In this document: positions 1 to 9,783 of the stretch, one piece after another | How positions within the stretch are numbered: position 1 is the first letter of the stretch | How the letters are laid out: each line of letters begins with the position of its first letter | Origin: Heliocidaris erythrogramma | Lineage: Eukaryota; Echinodermata; Echinoidea; Camarodonta; Echinometridae | Direction of reading: 5' to 3' | NCBI GenBank assembly: GCA_025617745.1 | Contig: CM046869.1 | Span: 16,077,168-16,141,167 of the forward strand | Length of the DNA stretch: 64,000 bases | Notes under the pieces: model-generated | What the model was told of the DNA's origin: nothing | The model's database searches: none | The model's input: the letters and a program-made list of their open reading frames with translations, nothing else | Translations under genes and position numbers: made by a program

Positions 1-1847
1 TTGGGGAGAGACAGAGATGAGGATGATCTCTCACCCTTTCTACGGCGCCCTTTCCCAGCAGCGTGACGATCTCTGAGGAGATGTGCTGCTGGAAAAGGGC
101 GGACATTGGAGGCGGGCGGATTCTGATGGCGCCATTTGGAATCGGCTTTATCAGATCTATGTAAAAGCCGTCGCGCACGACGGATAGCACAAAGGCGTCG
201 CTGGAGATTGCCTCCCAAACTGGGAGGAATCTCCGGAGCCGCCCGCCTATACTGTCCACAAGCACTCGGGGTAAGGTATCAAAAGGCCGACTTGGGCCTG
301 ACCGGGCCCTTGGCGGCGGTATTACGCCCCCCTCTTCCTCTCGCCGAGCCTCTACCACGGTTGCCCAGGGTAGGGGTCTCAACCCGAGGGATAGTCACAG
401 TCACTCGACGATTTAAGCGGTTAGCGCCTGTCGAGACCGACTTAGACTTCGGAAAGGACCGAGCAGGCTGAGTGGGCAAGAATTGTCTGGCCATCTCCTT
501 TGTCTGTTTGCGACCCTCTATCTCTTTGAGGAAGACCTCGTTAAACTGGCCCCAAAGAGTTTGGGATGAGAGGAAGGGATACCCCGCAAGAGAGGCGGGA
601 TGTCTTTCCCTAGCACTCCCAGTGTGGAGAGCGCCAACTTGCGGCGTTGATGTGTGATGTCAATCGCCGCTGATGAGAGCTGAGACCACTGCAGCCCAGC
701 TAACAAAAGCAGGAGTTCATCCAACAAATTGGAGACCCCTTCGGTCACATTCAGTTCAACTGATCTGGCCCGAAGGCGTAACAGTGAACCCAGGTACGCC
801 GAAAGGCTTAAGCCCGACCTGACTTTGGTTTCAAAGTTCACTAGGGGCTTCTCGGCGGATCTATAGGACTGAGACTTGAAATTGATATTCAAACGTTGTC
901 CCATACCCATAATTTCCTGGGATAAACCCTTGGCTGAAAAGAAGCCCTGGGTATCATCCGGATAGAAAGAGAAGGCACTACATAGGGACGTCGGGTAGCC
1001 CGACTCGCATCGGCGAGTGCCTCCCTATCCCCATACTAAATACTAAATCCCCATGTTTGAAGTCCTCTGTAAGAGGAATACCAGGAGACGGGCCATGCTG
1101 TCTGAATAACAGCGACGGCTGGTCACTGTCCGACTGGACTTGGGGAAAAATTTCTGGCATATACTTCTCTAACAGGGCCTTGGCATCTGCCGCCATAGCC
1201 TGACAAGGCTGGGGGTCGTAGCCGGCCTGAGATTCTGAAACAGACGGGGTAGAAACCTGCGAGACAGAATCAAATTCGGGAGAAGTAGTCCGGTGGGGAA
1301 AATCCCATGGGGTGGATATGCCCCCGGACCAGTGACAGACTCCTCCCCAAGCGGGGCTCCGAGAGCCGCAGGCACGGGAGGAGTAGGTCGAGATACCGCC
1401 TTCGGACAAAATTGTCCCAGGTTCTCAGGAATATCGGAGACCGGGAAAACACCGGGGTCCGACTCGGGAACATCCTCCATCACAGTGACAACTGACTGGG
1501 GAGAACCCGTCTCAGTAGCCAGCAGCGTCGGGGGATTAGTATCCCAACCTTGCTGCTCAGCAAAGAGTCTCATTAATCAGATTGAGAGTCGGGGGGGGGG
1601 GGGGGGGGGGAGGGCTGAGCCTTCTTACCCGACTTGGGTTTATCCTTGGATTTACCCTTCTTGGCTTTAAGCTTCTTAGCGGGGGTGTGAGCCACCGTAA
1701 TAGAAGGCCGTTTAGAAGCACGGGAAGTGTTTGGCTGCACTATAGAAGCCTCACTACCCAAATTATCCGGGCCGGGCTCCCCAGTGGGGAGAAGCACTGA
1801 CGTTGGTCAGTGGCTGGCGGGAACCAGCGGTCTTCCGCTGCGAGAGC
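1..1847 (-). mobile_element. DIRS-like retrotransposon family A, copy 1, downstream part
   Basis: This segment runs off the left window edge and is collinear with 58690-61643. It holds the start of the RT region (about 1-500) and most of gag (518-1797), all on the minus strand. Its recombinase and terminal repeats lie outside the window. It breaks at 1847, exactly where a TIR element begins, and resumes at 15685 after an 8-base duplication, GCGAGAGC (1840-1847 and 15685-15692). Copy 6 of the same family has this site once and uninterrupted at 61636-61643, which shows the two halves belong together. Family assignment rests on the RT/RNase H and tyrosine recombinase of copy 6. Confidence 0.85.
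518..1797 (-). pseudogene. DIRS family A gag-like protein, broken
   Basis: Minus-strand frames at 1573-1797, 1169-1573, 978-1409 and 518-910 match the gag region of copy 6 (59206-61593). In order they show a basic lysine-rich stretch (AKKLKAKKGKSKDKPKSGKK) that could be a nuclear localisation or nucleic-acid-binding segment, then acidic and proline-rich sequence, then a conserved segment with LQWSQLSSAA that recurs in all the DIRS gags here. The frames are offset, so the gene is not intact. A run of 20 G residues (1591-1610) sits at one break; copy 6 has only six G there and an extra 12 bases beside it. DIRS gags have no enzymatic motif, so the identification rests on position upstream of RT and on similarity between copies. 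Confidence 0.65.
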
Positions 1848-2033
1848 GGGCTTTTGCTAAACAGTTGGGGTAACGTCGCGTCGCGTTGGTAGAAATTTTC
1901 GAACATTTTTCAGGAAGGTGTCTTCAAGGGGACAAATTGAAAAAGAGTCCATCTCAGTATGATTTTTCCCGTTTTCAGGCTAAAAACGACAAACAAGGGA
2001 ATAAAGAAAACAATAGAAGGATAATGCAAAGAA

Positions 2034-2755
2034 AAACATGAACTATAAAGATAGAATAGAAGGGTAGGAAGGATGGAAGAAAATATGAAATGAAACAAAG
2101 AATACAACAAAAGGAAAGTTGGAAAGTAAAAATAAGTGGATAAAAACAAAGAATAACATAAAGATAGAGACATAAATGATAGAAGGGTAAAGATATTAAG
2201 AGTAACATAAGGAAAGATAGAAGAGAAGATGATAATTTGTATAAAGGAATAACATAACGAAAGAAAAGATGAAAGGAAAACAAAATGATAGGATAAAAGC
2301 AAAGAATGTTTTAAGGAAAGTAAAGATGGGAAGCAGAAAATAATTTTAAAAAGAATATGAAAGACAGAGAGAGAAATGATAGAAGGATAAAGATTAACGT
2401 GAGGAAAGTGGGGCAGAAAATGATAACAGGAAACAAAGAATATCATAACGAGAGGAAGGATGGAAAGATAATTGATAAAAGGATAAAAGCAAGAAATGAC
2501 AAAGCGAGAGATAGAGAGAAAAATGATAAAAAGATAAATATAAACATGAAGAAAGGTGGAAGAGAAGATGATAAAAGGGAACAAAGAATAACAAAGTGAA
2601 GATGGAAAGCAATAAAAAAAAGAGGATAAAAAGAATAAATATAAACAGTAACATTATGAAAGATGGAAAACAAAATGATAAAAGCAATAAAAGAATAACG
2701 TAATGAAAGGAAAGGTGGAAAGAAAAAATTAATAAAAGGATTAAAAACAAATTAG
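2034..2755 (+). repeat. Long purine-rich tract
   Basis: About 720 bases made almost wholly of A and G on the plus strand, with degenerate blocks such as GATAAAAG, GGAAAG and AACAAAGAATA. It lies inside transposon copy A at the point where similarity to copy B (30487-32020) stops, so it was either acquired by copy A or lost from B. Long open frames on the minus strand (1910-2584, 2394-2750) come from the pyrimidine bias and are not genes. Confidence 0.75.
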
Positions 2756-3159
2756 TAATTACGCGATGCGTAATATATGTCCCCGCCAGAAGTGTAGATC
2801 TGTGGAATGGCTGTTAATTTATGTAATTTCTGATAGAACCTTGAAGATAAATGTGAGAAATGAATTATCAAATTCATGTTTTATGATTATAAATGCATTT
2901 TCTGTTGATTTTGAATAAATTACAATAAATAATTAATGAATTTCAAAATTCTGTGTAGAGGTTTGACAGCCGCTACCCGGCCCTATCAGATAAAACTATC
3001 AGATTCAAAATACTGTAACGAAATTATGTTTCATACTTAATTTGATATATTTCTTTTGAGTGAAAAATGATCAATATATTATTTTTGACACATTCTGAAT
3101 GACGTTTGAATACTTGTAGCTGTATTTTTTTTGTATTCAGTAGTTTTTATTTCTCAAGA

Positions 3160-3605
3160 ACTTCAATTTCAACAAAATGATATACACATAAAAACTTCAA
3201 TTTTCAACAAAATGAAATGCATATAAAACTTCAAGTTTTCAACAAAATTAAATACATATATAAAACTTCAATTTTCCAACAAATGAAATACATATAAAAC
3301 TTCAGTTTTTCAACAAAATGAAATACATATATAAAACTTCAATTTTCCAACAAAATGATAGACATATAAAACTTCAATTTTTCAACAAAATGATATACAT
3401 ATAAAACTTCAATTTTCAACAAAATGAAATGCATATAAAACTTCAATTTTTCAACAAAATGAAATACATATATAAAACTTCAATTTTCCAACAAAATGAA
3501 ATACATATAAAACTTCAGTTTTTCAACAAAATTAATGAAATACATATAAAACTTCAATTTTCCAACAAAATGAAATACATATAAAAATTCAATATTTCAT
3601 AAACA
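3160..3605 (-). repeat. 35-37 bp minisatellite in the LINE 3' region
   Basis: About twelve tandem units with core AAAACTTCAATTTTTCAACA and then AAATGAAATACATAT, varying between 35 and 37 bases. It lies between the A tail and the 3' untranslated region of the LINE. Unit variation is by one- and two-base indels. It is not a CRISPR array: there are no unique spacers, and the genome is eukaryotic. Confidence 0.85.
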
Positions 3606-4084
3606 AATTTACAAATACAATGCCACCTCATATTATATATGTACAGTATATTTTTACAAACATGTCCTCTCAAACATAATATTATATTTCAATTGTCATC
3701 TATCAATATAGAAAAACTAATTAAAAAAAGACAAATCTTTCCAGAATATACAAAACAGAATATACAAATTGAAGCCCTGAGTAATCCTTTTATTAAAAAC
3801 TCCCCACTTCACCCTCGACTCCCACCCCCCTCAGTTCCCTCCTCTCTAACCACCGGACAAACAAGGTCCTTCATCCCCAACCCCAACCCCTTCCTTCTCC
3901 CCTCCCCTTCCCCCTTTCCTCCTCCCCACCCGTCCCTTGAAGTTCTACCTGTGTGGGGATGAAAAGCATGAAATTTTACTGACTATCCTACTCCATTATA
4001 GAAGTATAAAATAACTGAAAGTGAAAAGTTTTAACATAAAGGTTCAACCTTTGTACTTTGCTCCATATCAAGCTCTCCATCTAG

Positions 4085-6983
4085 CTAGCTCTCCCCCAAA
4101 TTTTCCCAATTTTCCCATTTTCTTAAATGTAAGGGATATTTATTTCTTCCTACTGCCAATTTTCTTTCCTCTCTTTCTTCTTCTCTAAACGTGCATTTTA
4201 TTTTATCTACATTTATTTCTGACGTTTTTTCTCTTCCCCTAAATACCAAGTATTTTACTAGAATTATAAAATGATTAACCAATTGTTCTTTTCCTTGTTC
4301 CCGTAATTTTATCCCAAATAATATTTCTTTCCAACTTAAATTAGTCAGAGATATGAAGTTAAAAATATTATTACAGTTTCTCCATATTAATCTCACTCTT
4401 TCGCATTCAAAAAATAAATGACGGTAAGTCTCCTCTTCTTTTTTACAGAAGCTACATAAATTTGAATCAACCATTCCGAATAAATGTAAATGTTGATTTG
4501 TGTAAATAATACCGTGCAACAATTTGAATTGGAACTCCCTAAGTCGGCTATTGAGTGTACACTGTCTTGGTCTTTTAAAAAGGATTTCTATATCTTTATC
4601 TGCAAGTCCATAATTACATCTTATTCTTGTGAAAACACTGGGAGCGGCCGATTTCTTGGAGAGAAATTCCCTATAGATTTGTTTTGAATTAATATTAGCT
4701 ATTGATACATTTTTTTTTACCGATTAGAACAGCAATACCCCTATCATCAGGAACAGTATCGCCATCTTTATTTATGTTTCTTTTCCAGCTAAATGGAAGC
4801 GTCTTATAAATCATCTGTATCAATTCAAAATCCTTTACGTTTAAACCTCGCTGTTTAAAGTATGAGTACAATCGTAAGTTCCCATTATGATCCATTATAT
4901 GTTTTACTCGAAATATTTTTTTGTCAAATAGATTTTTATCAAATATACACTTCCCTTTGATTCTTATGAATTTATTATTAAAAATTATTTCATTTCCTTT
5001 GTATGGTTCACAATTCGTTCGGAAGTTTCTGGTTTCCATCCATACTTCCAATATATCAGTATAAAATTTTGGCAGCGTTACGTTCAATAAACCCAATAAA
5101 TAATCACATGAGAAAATGAGATTCCCTCCTAAATGTTTTGTAACATAATTAAAATACTGCTTCCTTTTCATATCATTTTTTTCCATAAGTTTCTTGACCC
5201 ACATAACCCTCTGGGCTTTAATCAGTAATTCAAAATTCATCATTTTTAGACCTCCCAAATGGTAATCTAAATACATTGTGTTTTTATGAATTTTATTTCT
5301 TCCTCTCCACAAAAATTCAAAAGTTATCTTATCTAAATGTTCAAAAACCCATTTTGGGACCGGTGTGAGGGATGCTGCATAAATAAATTTAGAATATACA
5401 AACAACTTCAATAACTGTATTTTCCCCATCATTGTTAGGTCCCTTTGCTTCCACCAACCCAAAAGCTTTTTAATTTTACTTAATATCTCCTTGTAGTTCA
5501 AACTTTCTTTTACTTCTATATCTAAGGAAAATACAACACCTAAAATTTTTACAAAATCAACTTTTTGACCTAGGGGCATTCCATAAGACTTCCCATGCAA
5601 GGATCCTAACAAAAGAATTTTTGTTTTCTCCTTGTTAATTTGAAGTCCGGAAAGCATTCTGAAATTCTCTAATAATCTAATTACTCTTAAAATGGAAACT
5701 TTATCTTGAACAAAGAGGGTCATGTCATCCGCATACATGACTTGCTTAACCTCATCCTTTCCGAAACAAATACCTTTGATTTCCCTATCATGTCTTATAT
5801 TATGGGCTAATATTTCTATACATAAGATAAATAAATAAGGAGAGAGGCCCTCCATTAAAAATACAACTTTGTGCATTTTTGTATAGAACTTCCACCCATC
5901 TGCGAAATTCCGGGCCGAAGTTATAAGAGCATAATACTTTATTTAAAAAAACATGTGACACCGAATCAAATGCCTTTTGAAAGTCAACTGCAATTAAATA
6001 CCCTGGCAATTTATATTGAGACGTGTGGAAAATCACATCGTCTATTATTCGAATCGCTTCTCCTATAGTTCTACCGTTCATAAACCCTATTTGATCTGTT
6101 GAAATTATATTTTCCAAAACTCCTTTTATTCTTGTAGCTATTACTTTTGAAACAATTTTATAATCAATATTTAATAAAGATATTGGCCGATAATTTTTTA
6201 GTAAATGCGGATCTTTCCCATCTTTGGCAATCAGAATGACTACTGCTTGTTTCTGTGAAGCTGATAGTTCACCTGACTTAAAAGCATCATTTAAGCCCCT
6301 AATAACATATCTTTTATTTCTGCCCAGAATGTAATATAAAATTCGACTGTTAGTCCATCATTTCCAGGTGACTTGTTTTGTTTCATTCCTTTTAGCACTG
6401 CATAACATTCCCCTTCTAATATTCCTCCTTCACAATTTTGTATACTCTCCCTTGATAAAGACGGTAAATCTTTGAAAAAATCTGTGTCTGATACATTTAT
6501 GTCTTCATTTATCTCTTTAGAGTAAAGTTTTGAATAAAATATCTTAATCAAATTCAGAACTTCCCTTTCTTTATCAATCATTTGACCATCCTCAGTTACT
6601 AAATTCTTTATGACACACTTTCTTTTATTTGTTTGTAGCAATTGACTAAAATATCTTGTGTCCCTTTCCCCACTTTCATACCAAGTTGCCCTAGAACGTA
6701 TTTTTATCCCTTCATTAATGTAATTATAACAAGCTACTAACTCTTCCTTTTTCTTTTTTAATGCTTCCAATTTTCTTTCTGTAACTCCTTCAGCAAGACT
6801 TATTTCTAAATCCGCTACTTCTTTGTCAAGGAGCTCCCTCTTTTGTTTTCTTTCTACAGCTAATTTCTTTGAAAAAGCTTGTGTAAAACTTCTTATTTTC
6901 ATTTTCATAAAGTCCCAGAGGACTCTCTTGTCTTTAATTTCTAGCTGTAAATCTTTTTCCAAATTAATTATCTCTTCTTTCAA
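4085..6983 (-). pseudogene. LINE ORF2 reverse transcriptase (Tx1/L1-like), broken
   Basis: The product would be the reverse transcriptase that copies LINE RNA at the nicked target. Reading from the right: 6983-6291 holds the N-terminal region with NKSPGNDGLTVEFY; 6117-5800 holds DQIGFMNGR and the catalytic segment DFQKAFDSV; 5876-4695 holds LSPYLF and the YADD active site (VMYADDMTLF) and then the thumb; 4522-4085 holds a terminal zinc-knuckle-like segment (CSFC, then H and C in RHLFFEC). These four pieces lie in shifted frames, with breaks near 6290, 5870 and 4690, and part of the motif before LSPYLF is missing. The motif wording is that of the L1/Tx1 group rather than CR1 or RTE. The element cannot make a working protein. 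Confidence 0.88.
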
Positions 6984-7644
6984 CTGTTTAACAAAATCTA
7001 CGTTTGTGCAAAGGCTGTTGTTGAATTTCCAATAAGATCCTTTTGATTTTTGCCCTATATTATTTTAAGTTAATAATCGATCTCTTTTAATCGATCATTA
7101 CGGAACCAAATCAATGCTTGCTAATGTTGTATGTTTGGGTTTTAAAAATGTTATTGGGGCCAATAGAATCAACATTTCTATCATGTAATATAATAATTAT
7201 TATGCGACTTTTGTACATTGATACATGATATATGTGTGATTGTAAAAGATAACTTTAAAATATTTTTTGTAGCCAAGTAACATATTACTTCAACTCTTTT
7301 AGATATTAGCAGCAAATTGAATAAATGAATAAGGATATCTTGCATAGGGGGCGGGTTGGGTTTACCAATTATCACTGATATAGTAAGCCTTGCCACAGCA
7401 CTATAGGTTTGCCAACCTCGTTATAAGAGATAACCAGACGGAAACTTTGGGCTGATACATCATACCATTTGTGCCAGAAGACTTAACGGTGAGCTAGCAT
7501 GCAATGAAATAAGTAAAGTTCTTCAGAAAATTAGTTCAAAATTGTTGCCTGTTTTTATTCGCTTCTTGTGACGAGAAGAAGGAAAGAGATTGTATGGATG
7601 TGCAGTAGAAGTACTGGAGAGCGAGAGGGAAATAAAAACCATGC

Positions 7645-7935
7645 ATGGTTTTCGCACACTAAATTTCAGAAAACCATACATGGTCGTGCGGTCTTCATAA
7701 ATGTCAGAAAACCATACATGGTCGTGCGGTCTTCATAAATGTCAGAAACCATACATGGTCGTGCGGTCTTCATAAATGTCAGAAAACCATGCATGGTCGT
7801 ATGGTCCTCTTGAACTGAGAAAGCTGTTGGCATGGTCGTGCGATCCTCCTGAACTGAGAAAGCTGTTGGCATGGTCGTGCGGTGCTGAGAGAAAGACGAA
7901 GCTTGATATGGTCGTGCGGTGCTGAGAGAGAATTA
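7645..7935 (+). repeat. LTR minisatellite (5' LTR)
   Basis: Tandem units of about 37-39 bases, each holding CATGGTCGTGCGGT, come in two kinds: one with CTTCATAAATGTCAGAAAACC and one with CCTGAACTGAGAAAGCTGTTGG. The second kind occurs twice here and three times in the 3' LTR. The array lies in the second half of the LTR, where gypsy elements may carry regulatory sequence. Confidence 0.8.
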
Positions 7936-8139
7936 AGCATGGTCATGCGGTAATGCGGGATTGTAAGAGAGAGGCATGGTCATTGTGTGTTTTAGCAACC
8001 CAGGAAAATAACCTATGCAGTGATCAAGTGGTCATTTTGAACAATCAAGAATTTTTGGAAGAATAATCTACTTCAACTGACTGTATATTTCAGTCCAACG
8101 AACCTCCGGTCTAGGGAAAAAGGGCGGTTCGGCTACACG

Positions 8140-8158
8140 TGGTGTCAGGAGTGGGATC
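8140..8158 (+). promoter_or_regulatory. Primer binding site, tRNA-Leu
   Basis: TGGTGTCAGGAGTGGGATC starts two bases after the LTR end. Its first 17 bases are the exact complement of the 3' end of animal tRNA-Leu(CAG), which ends TCCCACTCCTGACA plus CCA. It would prime minus-strand DNA synthesis. Confidence 0.85.
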
Positions 8159-8182
8159 AGTTGCTGTAGAAAGTTCAACAAA

Positions 8183-9462
8183 ATGGATGTACGAGGACGA
8201 ACGGGGCGTCAGGTATCGCCGGCTGAAGTAATGGAGAAGTTAGAAAATAGTATGGCGGAGATCGATCAGATGATGGCTGATATGCGGACTAGTATTGGAA
8301 TTACGCCGCCTAGGAGAACTGATGAGGTGAATGGAAGGCAAGATTTCAGTTTGAATCTTCTCCCATGGAAAACTTTGGAGCAACAGCACAGGTACCGCAT
8401 CCAAATAGAAGGGAACAAGAAGTTTTCAGAACTGAGTTACCAAACAACCAGAGTACGAGAATGCCCGAAATGGAGACTAGATTCATGAATCCACCATCAT
8501 TTCAACCAGCCTATCCAGTAAGACAGACGAAACCAAATCTTGTACCAGACCGTTTTGACGGCCGCACACCAGTTACAGACTACCTAAACCATTTTGAGGC
8601 TTGCATCATGGTTAATCACTGGGGAGAGTTTGAGGCAATGGAATATCTGGCAGCTAGCTTGAGAGGCCCTGCGGTTAAACTTCTAACACAGAAAACAGGA
8701 AGAGCTCTGACGTATAATGAGCTTGTGGACCGAATGAAGAAAAGGTATGGTCCAGGCGGTAAGGCAGAGGTATATCTAGCTGAATTGCGTCAGCGACGAA
8801 GGAGGCCGAAAGAGACACTCCAAGAATTAGGCCAGAGTATAAGAGATATGACTTCGCTGGCTTATCCTGAATTTGACGAAAGCGGACAAGATCGCTTGGC
8901 GAGAGGGCATTTCCTAGACGCAATCGTGGACAGCAAAATCAGAGAGGGGCTCTTCCGCGCCCAACCACGATCGCTTGATGAGGCGATAGAGGCTGCCCTG
9001 AATACGGAAGCATTCTTAAAGATGGAAGGAGAAAGAAAAGAATACCGACAGGCCAGATACGGCAGGGCTGTAACAGGAGATAATGCAACTGGGGGCTACG
9101 CTTCTACAGAAGATACCGCATGGAAGAAGATGGAGAAGTCCATCCAGGACCTCATTTTGGAGACCGAATCAAAAACTCATCAAAGAGCAAGACAGAACAT
9201 AAGGCAGTATGGATCAGGTCAGCAAGCTAGGAGAGAAAACAACAACTGCTACAATTGTGGAGAGTTCGGTCATTTTTCGAGGAATTGCCCACACCCAAGG
9301 AAAGGTCCTTCTGGGAGAACAAGTATTCAGGATGGCGAGCGCCGATGTCACATATGTAACCAAACCGGACATTTAAGGAAAGATTGTCCCAATTCGAGTG
9401 CAAACGCTACTGCTGAATCCAGTCCGGAGAATAACCCAACGGAAACTACCAGAGAGCAATAA
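8183..9462 (+). pseudogene. gag: Gypsy gag: capsid and nucleocapsid, one frameshift
   Basis: Gag packages the element RNA into cytoplasmic particles. The likely start is the ATG at 8183, just after the primer site, and its frame runs to 8488. The rest lies in another frame (open from before 8365 to the TAA at 9460), so a single frameshift occurred at about 8326-8365. The second frame shows a Retrotrans_gag-type region (around VPDRFDGRTPVTDYLNHFEA) and ends with two CCHC zinc knuckles, CYNCGEFGHFSRNC and CHICNQTGHLRKDC, which bind RNA. The N-terminus is helical and charged. Apart from the shift, the length and order are normal for a gypsy gag. Confidence 0.9.
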
Positions 9463-9783
9463 AGACCAGATAACGGAAATTCTGGAGAGAATCGTCCGGC
9501 AGTGGGCCAAGCTAGAGTTGGTTCATCTAAAGACGCACAGAGACAGGGTTTGTTCATCGATGCGAGAATTAATGGACAACCAGTGACATTTTTGCTCGAT
9601 ACTGGTTCTTCCCACACCTTGATATCTGAGGAGGTATATGGCAGAATAACAGAGGCAAGAAGACCCCCCTGCGTAGAGTTACAGATATGGTGTACCAAGC
9701 CGATGGGTCACCTCTCGGAACCATGGGAAGGTCGTCGGTCGTCATACAGATTGGAGGCATGGTTGCGGCCTCTGAAGTCATAG
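9463..9783 (+). pseudogene. Gypsy aspartic protease, downstream of an in-frame TAA
   Basis: The frame is the same as gag and is open directly after the gag TAA (9460-9462), so gag and protease are separated by one stop only. The active-site motif LLDTGSSHTLI is at about 9592-9624. The frame leaves the coding path at a run of six C (9664-9669): the following residues belong to the RT frame, one base off, which opens just upstream of 9687. The single stop could be a readthrough codon or a simple mutation, and the C-run shift could be a true indel or a sequencing error. Confidence 0.82.

Larger units (their letters stand above)
3129..7060 (-). mobile_element. Tx1/L1-like LINE, 5'-truncated, inserted in the gypsy 5' LTR
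   Basis: The element lies in reverse orientation between two copies of TATTTT (3123-3128 and 7061-7066), a plausible short target duplication. Its 3' end is at the left, with a T run (the A tail), a 35-37 bp minisatellite, a C-rich stretch (G-rich on the sense strand, 3790-3960), then ORF2 at 4085-6983. The endonuclease domain is absent, so the element is 5'-truncated near the start of RT, a normal outcome of target-primed reverse transcription. The left boundary is exact to within the T run. Confidence 0.85.
3014..8137 (+). repeat. 5' LTR of the gypsy element, split by a LINE
   Basis: The LTR occupies 3014-3128 and 7061-8137, about 1.19 kb in total, and matches 13924-15127. A LINE interrupts it. 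The region near its end holds a minisatellite built around CATGGTCGTGCGGT. It ends in CA two bases before the primer binding site. Confidence 0.92.

Noticed and set aside
1910-2750. Long minus-strand open frames (224, 118 and 102 residues) that look like hydrophobic membrane proteins
   Set aside because: They are read from a purine-only tract; the Phe/Ser/Leu/Tyr content follows from base bias, with no domain or conserved start.
3160-3605. Regularly spaced repeats resembling a CRISPR array
   Set aside because: Units are contiguous with no unique spacers, AT-rich, and lie in the 3' end of a LINE in a eukaryotic genome.
7645-7935. Repeat array in the LTR resembling a CRISPR array
   Set aside because: Spacers are themselves repeated and the array is inside an LTR present twice.
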